From Elusimicrobia bacterium UBA6262 (GTDB lineage: Bacteria > CAYTYR01 > UBA6262), in NCBI GenBank assembly GCA_002441095.1, contig DJVG01000027.1, positions 712 through 12,296 on the forward strand: 11,585 bases of DNA, in the 5' to 3' direction. The notes beneath the pieces were generated by a model, which was given only the letters and a program-made list of their open reading frames with translations, was not told the DNA's origin and made no database searches. This document shows, one piece after another, positions 6,203-11,040 of this stretch; positions within the stretch are counted from its first letter, which is position 1, and every line of letters starts with the position of its first letter. Made by a program: the position numbers and the translations under genes.

Positions 6203-6388
6203 ATGGCTAAAAAATGTTTACGTATTAAAGCAACACAGGAGCCAAAATTCAGCACTAGGAAATACAACCGCTGTCCGCTCTGCGGCCGGTCGCGCGCTTT
6301 CCTGCGCAAGTTCCAGATGTGCCGCCTCTGTTTCCGGAAATTGACCCACCGGGGCGAAATTGTTGGCGTAACCAAGTCCAGCTGGTAA
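6203..6388 (+). CDS. rpsN: 30S ribosomal protein S14, zinc-binding type
   Basis: S14 helps assemble the head of the small subunit alongside S3 and S10. This is the short zinc (C+) form: 61 residues with Cys24/Cys27 (CPLC) and Cys40/Cys43 (CRLC) arranged as a zinc ribbon, unlike the ~100-residue zinc-free form of E. coli. I chose ATG 6203 because it gives the canonical MAKKCLRIKA start and has AGAAGGGG (6187-6194) upstream. The frame stays open to an ATG at 6131, but that extension overlaps rplE and has no family support. In the zinc-type family the gene normally sits between rplE and rpsH, as here. Confidence 0.96.
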   Translation: MAKKCLRIKATQEPKFSTRKYNRCPLCGRSRAFLRKFQMCRLCFRKLTHRGEIVGVTKSSW

Positions 6389-6411
6389 ATTATTTTAAAG
6401 GAGAATGTTGC

Positions 6412-6810
6412 ATGACTATAACTGATCCTATCAGTGATATGATTAACCGCATTAGTAATGCGAGCAAGACCAAAAAAGAAAAAGTAGATATTCCCGCATC
6501 CAAGCTCAAGGCGGAAATTGCCCGCGTTTTGAAAAATGAGGGCTATATCGCCAACTGCAAAGTGATCGAGGACCGTAAGCAGGGAATACTGCGGGTATAT
6601 TTAAAATATACGCCGGACAAAAAGAGTGTCATTACCGGGATCAAAAAAGTCAGCCGCTCCGGACGCCGGGCCTACAAAGGCACCAAGGAATTACCGCGGA
6701 TCCTGGCTGGTTTAGGTACTGCTGTGGTCAGCACCAATAAGGGGCTGATGACGGACAAGGAAGCGCGCCTGGCAAAAATCGGCGGCGAAGTGATCTGTTA
6801 CATCTGGTAA
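6412..6810 (+). CDS. rpsH: 30S ribosomal protein S8
   Basis: S8 is a primary binder of the 16S rRNA central domain and in E. coli the translational repressor of the spc operon. The 132-residue protein begins with the classic TDPISDMINRISNA, then PASKLKAEIARVLKNEGYI (about residues 28-46), and ends with the SRSGRRAYKGTKELP and GTAVVSTNKGLMTDKEARLAKIGGEVICYIW blocks. ATG 6412 is fixed by AAGGAG at 6398-6403. The open frame reaches back to 6319, but that would overlap rpsN and add non-family sequence. A 152-bp spacer follows before rplF, although these genes are normally adjacent. Confidence 0.98.
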   Translation: MTITDPISDMINRISNASKTKKEKVDIPASKLKAEIARVLKNEGYIANCKVIEDRKQGILRVYLKYTPDKKSVITGIKKVSRSGRRAYKGTKELPRILAGLGTAVVSTNKGLMTDKEARLAKIGGEVICYIW

Positions 6811-6833
6811 AAAGCTACGGGGAGCGGTAGTCG

Positions 6834-6850
6834 GTATCGCAGCCCGATAC
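6834..6850 (+). other. Short inverted repeat in the rpsH-rplF spacer
   Basis: GTATCG (6834-6839) and CGATAC (6845-6850) can form a 6-bp stem with a 5-nt loop, about 24 bp after the rpsH stop. The stem is short and no T-run follows, so a terminator is unlikely. It may be a worn relative of the stronger hairpins in other gaps; that link is a guess. Confidence 0.35.
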
Positions 6851-6881
6851 GAAATCAGAAAAAGAAGTTTTAAACAAGCAT

Positions 6882-6942
6882 TGAAACCGAAAACGAAAAC
6901 CGAGGTTTGTAAACGGGCATCGTAACCGTTAAACGTGACCGA
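6882..6942 (+). repeat. Decayed 7-bp-period repeat in the rpsH-rplF spacer
   Basis: The 152-bp spacer is filled by variants of a short A/C-rich motif. The clearest run is 6922-6942, three consecutive 7-bp units of the type GTAACCG/TTAAACG. A related GTAAACG at 6909-6915 is one base out of phase, and GAAACCG-like units lie upstream from about 6882. It is more eroded than the arrays before rplB, rpsS and rplX. The rplF binding site begins 7 bp after the last unit. Confidence 0.45.
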
Positions 6943-6962
6943 GTTTTTAAAGGAGGAAACGC

Positions 6963-7532
6963 GTGTCTAGAGTAGGAAAAAAAATCATAATAATTCCAAA
7001 AGGAGTCAAGGTTACGGTCAACGGCCAGCAGGTTGAAGCTACTGGCCCGTTAGGGACCTTAAAGTATACTATTCCTGAGTGGATGATCATGAAGCTCGAA
7101 GGGGAGACAATCTCAGTGCTCTGTGAGAACCTGACCAATGACAAGAAACCGGTCTATGGCCTGACCCGGGCGCTGGTCAATAACCTGGTCAATGGCGTGT
7201 CCAAAGCTTTTTCCAAGAACCTGGAGATACGGGGAATTGGTTTTAAAGCGCAGGTCCAGGGCTCAGACCTTACTTTGCAGCTTGGATATACCCATCCCTG
7301 TGTTTTGAAAATACCGGAAGGCGTACAGGTGAAGGTTGAAGAAAATACCAAGATCTCAGTTAGCGGTTCTGACCGTTACAAAGTGGGAGAGTTTGCCAAT
7401 AAGATCAGGTCCCAAAGGATCCCTGAACCATATAAAGGCACCGGCATCCGTTACCTGAATGAGTATGTGCGCAAGAAAGTCGGCAAAACCGGAGTAGCGG
7501 CTGGTGCAGCAGCAGGCGGAGGAGCGAAGTAA
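6963..7532 (+). CDS. rplF: 50S ribosomal protein L6
   Basis: L6 binds 23S rRNA helix 97 near the sarcin-ricin loop and factor-binding site. It has two homologous domains, seen here as residues about 1-82 and 83-176, with the signature RVGKKIIIIPKGVKV at the start and GKGTGIRY-type end block (EPYKGTGIRYLNEYVRKKVGKT). At 189 residues it is about ten longer than usual, because a short Ala/Gly-rich tail follows the normal end. The start is GTG at 6963 with the strongest Shine-Dalgarno in the window, AAAGGAGG (6949-6956). The stop overlaps the rplR start by one base (TAATG), indicating coupling. Confidence 0.97.
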   Translation: MSRVGKKIIIIPKGVKVTVNGQQVEATGPLGTLKYTIPEWMIMKLEGETISVLCENLTNDKKPVYGLTRALVNNLVNGVSKAFSKNLEIRGIGFKAQVQGSDLTLQLGYTHPCVLKIPEGVQVKVEENTKISVSGSDRYKVGEFANKIRSQRIPEPYKGTGIRYLNEYVRKKVGKTGVAAGAAAGGGAK

Positions 7533-7897
7533 TGAAAACAGCCAAGAAAAAAGTTAAATTACAATTACGCAAAGAGAGAGTGCGCGGAAAGATCCGGGGC
7601 ACTGCAGAACGGCCCAGATTATGCGTTTATAAGAGCACCAAACATATCTATGTCCAGGTCATTAATGACCTGGCCGGCCAGACCCTGGTGGCGGCTAGTA
7701 CAGTGGGCCCTGAATTCAAGGATAAAAAAGTGAAGGCCGGGACCATTGCGGCAGCTAAAGTCATTGGCAGCCTGGTCGCTGAAAAAGCTCTGGCCGCAGG
7801 GATCACCAAGGTAGTTTTTGATCGCGGCGGGAATCTTTACCACGGACGGGTCAAAGTATTGGCCGATAGCGCCAGAGAAAAAGGACTAAAATTCTAG
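7532..7897 (+). CDS. rplR: 50S ribosomal protein L18
   Basis: L18 carries 5S rRNA into the central protuberance together with L5. The 121-residue protein has the basic N-terminus, the RGTAERPRLCVYKSTKHIYVQVI block (about residues 22-44), AAAKVIGSLVAEKA, and the conserved FDRGGNLYHGRVKVLADSAREKGL end. The ATG overlaps the rplF stop codon by one base, with GGAGG inside rplF (7518-7522) as its binding site, so it is probably translated by ribosomes finishing rplF. An 80-bp spacer with a strong hairpin separates it from rpsE. Confidence 0.98.
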   Translation: MKTAKKKVKLQLRKERVRGKIRGTAERPRLCVYKSTKHIYVQVINDLAGQTLVAASTVGPEFKDKKVKAGTIAAAKVIGSLVAEKALAAGITKVVFDRGGNLYHGRVKVLADSAREKGLKF

Positions 7898-7910
7898 TAT
7901 ATATAGCGAT

Positions 7911-7946
7911 CCCCCCAGATTTACTTCCGTAAATCTAAGCGGGGGG
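7911..7946 (+). repeat. Strong hairpin between rplR and rpsE
   Basis: CCCCCC (7911-7916) pairs with GGGGGG (7941-7946), and AGATTTAC (7917-7924) pairs with GTAAATCT (7929-7936) around a TTCC loop, with a 4-nt bulge (AAGC) on the 3' side, giving 14 paired bases. It lies 13 bp after the rplR stop and about 20 bp before the rpsE binding site. No T-tract follows, so it is not a classical intrinsic terminator. It may instead stabilise or process the mRNA, or be a small mobile palindrome. Confidence 0.65.
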
Positions 7947-7977
7947 ACAAGCACTGAATAAAGCTTGGGAGGAAAAC

Positions 7978-8490
7978 TTGGCACGGATCAGTCCAGATGG
8001 ATTAGAATTAAAAGACAAAGTAGTGAACGTTGCCCGCGTGGCTAAAGTGGTCAAAGGTGGAAAACGGTTTTCTTTTGCCGCCCTGGTCGTGGTAGGTGAT
8101 GAAAAAGGGCATGTTGGTGTCGGTACCGGCAAAGCCAAAGAAGTGCAGGATGCCATTCAAAAAGGCGTAACCAACGCGAAAAAGAATTTGATCAAAGTGA
8201 CTTTAAAGGAAGGGACCGTGCCGCACGAAGTTAACGGCCATTTTGGCAGTGCTAATGTATTGATGAGGCCGGCGTGCCCCGGTACCGGCGTGATTGCCGG
8301 TGGCGGCGTGAGAATAGTGCTGGAACTAGCTGGCGCCAAGAATGTATTAACTAAATCATTAGGTTCCAAGAACCCGTATAATGTAGTTTATGCTACCTTT
8401 GACGGTTTAGCGCAAATGCGGACTGAAACTCTCCATGTGAGCATGGCTGATGAAAAAGCGGCGCAAGAAGCAAAAAACACAACTGTTTAG
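7978..8490 (+). CDS. rpsE: 30S ribosomal protein S5
   Basis: S5 sits at the mRNA entry side of the small subunit with S3 and S4 and affects decoding accuracy. The 170-residue protein has the double-stranded-RNA-binding-like N-terminal domain (VVNVARVAKVVKGGKRFSFAAL, about residues 15-36, then VGVGTGKAKEV) and the C-terminal domain with GTGVIAGGGVRIVLELAGAKNVLTKSLGSKNPYNVV. The start is TTG at 7978: GGGAGG (7967-7972) lies 5 nt upstream, and no in-frame ATG or GTG fits the conserved N-terminus. rpmD, the usual next gene, is missing. Confidence 0.97.
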   Translation: MARISPDGLELKDKVVNVARVAKVVKGGKRFSFAALVVVGDEKGHVGVGTGKAKEVQDAIQKGVTNAKKNLIKVTLKEGTVPHEVNGHFGSANVLMRPACPGTGVIAGGGVRIVLELAGAKNVLTKSLGSKNPYNVVYATFDGLAQMRTETLHVSMADEKAAQEAKNTTV

Positions 8491-8494
8491 TGAT

Positions 8495-8608
8495 AAATTC
8501 GAATAACTAAATCTGAAATACTAAAATTTTTAAATGAAAAATAAATAATGAGGCAAGACAATAAAGTTTAGGATTTAGAGATTAGGATTTAGAGCTTGTA
8601 TTTAGATA
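8495..8608 (+). repeat. Palindromic heptad-repeat element (copy B) in the rpsE-rplO spacer, at the usual rpmD site
   Basis: Almost the whole 132-bp spacer divides into 7-bp units. Units from 8495 to 8550 are A-rich (for example AAATACT), and units from 8567 to 8608 are TTTAGGA-like; the right arm is roughly the reverse complement of the left. It is related to the element before rpsC but lacks that copy's GC-rich hairpin. The last unit touches the rplO Shine-Dalgarno sequence AAGGAG (8608-8613). No ORF of rpmD size or sequence is present. Confidence 0.7.
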
Positions 8609-8622
8609 AGGAGTATTGACCA

Positions 8623-9069
8623 ATGCAATTGACTGATTTGAGACCAGCAAAAGGTGCCACTAAAAGAAGAAAGATCGTAGGCCGCGGGCATGGTTCCGGA
8701 CACGGGCATACAGCTTGCCGCGGTATGAAAGGGCAGAATTCGCGTTCCGGCGGCGGAACCCGGCCGGGATTTGAAGGCGGACAGATGCCTTTGGCCAGGC
8801 GCTTGCCCAAGCGCGGTTTTAACAGCCGTACCAAAAACAATTTTGCCATCGTTAATTTAGACCAGCTGGAAAATAATTTTCCGGCCAATGCCGAAGTTAC
8901 CCCGCAGGTATTATTGGATAAGAAGATCGTTGATATCCTGCTAGATGGCGTCAAATTACTGAGCCGCGGCGAGATTAAGAAGAACCTGACGGTCAAAGTG
9001 AATGCCTGCAGCGCCAAGGCGAAGGAAATGATCGAAAAAGCCGGCGGCAAGATAGAAATTATAAAGTAA
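8623..9069 (+). CDS. rplO: 50S ribosomal protein L15
   Basis: L15 is a late-binding large-subunit protein that threads a long basic N-terminal extension through 23S rRNA. The 148-residue protein shows the family start LTDLRPAKGATKRRKIVGRGHGSG, the glycine/arginine-rich GQNSRSGGGTRPGFEGGQMPLARRLPKRGF block (about residues 38-67), and the globular C-terminal domain ending AKEMIEKAGGKIEIIK. ATG 8623 follows AAGGAG (8608-8613) by 9 nt. It is preceded by the repeat element that occupies the rpmD position and followed by a 90-bp spacer with two hairpins before secY. Confidence 0.98.
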   Translation: MQLTDLRPAKGATKRRKIVGRGHGSGHGHTACRGMKGQNSRSGGGTRPGFEGGQMPLARRLPKRGFNSRTKNNFAIVNLDQLENNFPANAEVTPQVLLDKKIVDILLDGVKLLSRGEIKKNLTVKVNACSAKAKEMIEKAGGKIEIIK

Positions 9070-9070
9070 T

Positions 9071-9124
9071 AGTTGATAGTTTCAGCCAGAGGCTGATCCG
9101 CCTTTGGCGGAGATAAGTTGATAG
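9071..9124 (+). repeat. Double hairpin flanked by 9-bp direct repeats between rplO and secY
   Basis: Two perfect hairpins lie back to back with no base between them: TCAGCC/GGCTGA (9082-9087 with 9091-9096, loop AGA) and TCCGCC/GGCGGA (9097-9102 with 9106-9111, loop TTT). Identical 9-bp direct repeats AGTTGATAG flank them at 9071-9079 and 9116-9124. The layout is that of a short palindromic insert with a target duplication. The left repeat also begins a short 7-bp periodicity (TAGTTGA, TAGTTTC at 9070-9083), so repeat expansion is an alternative origin. Confidence 0.6.
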
Positions 9125-9159
9125 AAAAAGCAACAACATAAAAATATGAGGAGCTGAAA

Positions 9160-10479
9160 TTGCTTAAAGGATTTGGAGATATTTTCAGAATTCCTGATTT
9201 AAGAAAGAAAATTCTTTTTACTCTTGGTATTGTCATTGTTTACCGGATCGGGGCTTTCATTCCCACTCCCGGAGTAGATGCCAGCATTTTAAAGTCATTT
9301 TTCGAAACCCAGAAAGGGACCTTGATCGGGTTTTTTGACCTGTTCAGCGGAGGAGCATTGAGCAAGTTATCCATTTTCTCCATGGGTATCATGCCCTACA
9401 TCAATGCTTCCATTATCATGTCGTTATTGCAAACCGTGGTGCCGTTTTTGGAGCAATTAGCCAAAGAAGGCGCCAGCGGCCGCAAAAAAATTAACCAGTA
9501 CACCCGGATCGGGACCCTGGTACTGGCTGCCGTCCAGTCTTATGGTTTGACTTTTTGGATGCAAAGCATGAAAGTTGGGGGCATGAGCGTAGTTAAAAAT
9601 CCCGGCTTAGGTTTCCAAATGTTGACCGTAGTCACTTTGACTACCGGCACGGTATTTATCATGTGGCTCGGCGAACAGATCACGGAGCGCGGTATTGGCA
9701 ACGGTATATCCATCCTGATCTTTGCCGGTATTATTGACCGTATTCCGGCAGTTGTATTTGATACGTGGCAGTTGTTCAAAAGCGGAGAAATGAGCTTGTT
9801 AACGGTCGTTGCCCTCATGGCGGTCATAGTTTTGTTGATCAGTTTTGTGGTCTATATCCAGCAAGCGCAACGGAAGATACCGGTGCAATATGCCAAGCGT
9901 ATTGTCGGCCGCAGAATGTATGGCGGACAGTCCAGCTATTTGCCCCTGCGGGTAGACCAGTCTGGCGTAATCGCGGTGATCTTTGCCGTGAGTATCATGA
10001 TGTTCCCGGCTACGATAGGGCAATTTTTCCCGAATAACGTGTTTTTCAAACATGTTGCCGAATGGTTCACCCGCGGCGGATATATTTATAACCTGGTTTA
10101 TGCCGCATTGATCGTTTTCTTTTGTTATTTCTATACTGCTATTACCTTTAACCCCAGTGACCTGGCGGATAATATGAAAAAACAAGGGGGCTTCATACCG
10201 GGTATCAGGCCGGGGCCGCCTACCAGTGAATATATAGACCGGGTCCTGACCAGGATCACCTTGATCGGCGCGATTTTTATAGTATTTATTGCTATCGTAC
10301 CGGATTATATTTTTGCCGGCCTGCATGCCGAATTCTGGTCCAGGATATTAAGCGGTACTTCCATCCTGATCGTGGTAGGCGTGGCTTTGGATACCATGGG
10401 ACAGGTAGAATCACACTTGCTGATGCGGCATTATGAAGGATTTATGAAAAAAGCTCATCTTAAAGGAAGAATGCAATAA
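9160..10479 (+). CDS. secY: Protein translocase channel subunit SecY
   Basis: SecY forms the membrane channel of SecYEG through which preproteins cross, or enter, the inner membrane. The 439-residue protein has ten predicted membrane segments, roughly residues 16-36, 68-92, 116-136, 150-171, 180-200, 212-234, 266-286, 308-330, 366-386 and 396-414. The plug region is about 55-70. Signature segments are GEQITERGIGNG (171-182), the RIVGRRMYGGQSSYLPLRV loop (247-265), and GGFIPGIRPG (343-352) with Arg350, the counterpart of E. coli Arg357 in the SecA/ribosome-contacting loop. The start is TTG at 9160 behind GAGGAG (9148-9153); an in-frame ATG at 9145 is cut off by a TGA three codons later. The stop overlaps adk by one base. 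Confidence 0.98.
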   Translation: MLKGFGDIFRIPDLRKKILFTLGIVIVYRIGAFIPTPGVDASILKSFFETQKGTLIGFFDLFSGGALSKLSIFSMGIMPYINASIIMSLLQTVVPFLEQLAKEGASGRKKINQYTRIGTLVLAAVQSYGLTFWMQSMKVGGMSVVKNPGLGFQMLTVVTLTTGTVFIMWLGEQITERGIGNGISILIFAGIIDRIPAVVFDTWQLFKSGEMSLLTVVALMAVIVLLISFVVYIQQAQRKIPVQYAKRIVGRRMYGGQSSYLPLRVDQSGVIAVIFAVSIMMFPATIGQFFPNNVFFKHVAEWFTRGGYIYNLVYAALIVFFCYFYTAITFNPSDLADNMKKQGGFIPGIRPGPPTSEYIDRVLTRITLIGAIFIVFIAIVPDYIFAGLHAEFWSRILSGTSILIVVGVALDTMGQVESHLLMRHYEGFMKKAHLKGRMQ

Positions 10480-11039
10480 TGCGCATTATCCTCTTTGGCG
10501 GCCCCGGAGCCGGCAAAGGCACGCAGGCAGAGAAGATAGTCAGCCATTATCATATACCGCAGATCTCTACCGGAGACATCCTGCGGGAAACAGCAGCCAG
10601 CGCGTCTCCTTTGTCCTTGAAAATCAAGGAAGTGATGAGCCGGGGAGAGCTGGTATCAGATGACTTATTGAAAGAGATAGTGGCTGAGCGGCTGGCCAGG
10701 CCTGATTGCCAGGAAGGGTTTATTCTTGATGGATATCCCCGGACCACCCGGCAGGCGCATGACCTGGAAGAGATCCTTGAAACCCGCGGCTTAAAACTTG
10801 ATGCCGTATTATTCATCGAAGTCGCCGAACAGGAATTAGTGACGCGTTTATCCAAGCGGGGACGCGCAGATGATAACGAAAAGACGATCAAGAACAGGTT
10901 GAAGGTATACGAATCAACAACCCGGCCGGTCCTTGATTTCTATAAAGATAAAATGCTTTTGCAAAAGGTTAATGGCATCGGCTCGATTGATCAGATATTT
11001 GCCTTGATCAGGGATATCCTGGATACCATTAAGAAATGA
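10479..11039 (+). CDS. adk: Adenylate kinase, short-LID form
   Basis: Adenylate kinase catalyses ATP + AMP = 2 ADP in the cytoplasm. The 186-residue protein has the Walker A loop GGPGAGKGT (residues 7-15), the AMP-binding STGD (30-33) with Arg36, the GFILDGYPRT motif (80-89), and catalytic arginines in the RLSKRGRADDN (123-133) and NRL (139-141) segments. The LID is reduced to a short loop, so the cysteine zinc knuckle of many Gram-positive enzymes and the long E. coli LID are absent; E. coli Adk has 214 residues. The ATG overlaps the secY stop (TAATG), with AAAGGA (10462-10467) upstream. secY-adk-map is a common bacterial order. Confidence 0.97.
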   Translation: MRIILFGGPGAGKGTQAEKIVSHYHIPQISTGDILRETAASASPLSLKIKEVMSRGELVSDDLLKEIVAERLARPDCQEGFILDGYPRTTRQAHDLEEILETRGLKLDAVLFIEVAEQELVTRLSKRGRADDNEKTIKNRLKVYESTTRPVLDFYKDKMLLQKVNGIGSIDQIFALIRDILDTIKK

Positions 11040-11040
11040 T

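Noticed and set aside
6319..6411. Upstream extension of rpsH
   Set aside because: It overlaps rpsN and is not S8-like; AAGGAG at 6398-6403 fixes ATG 6412.
7911..7950. Intrinsic terminator between rplR and rpsE
   Set aside because: The stem is strong but no T-run follows, and ending transcription here would cut off essential genes.
9765..10037. A 90-codon plus-strand frame inside secY
   Set aside because: It is an out-of-frame shadow of an intact, conserved SecY and has no recognisable product.
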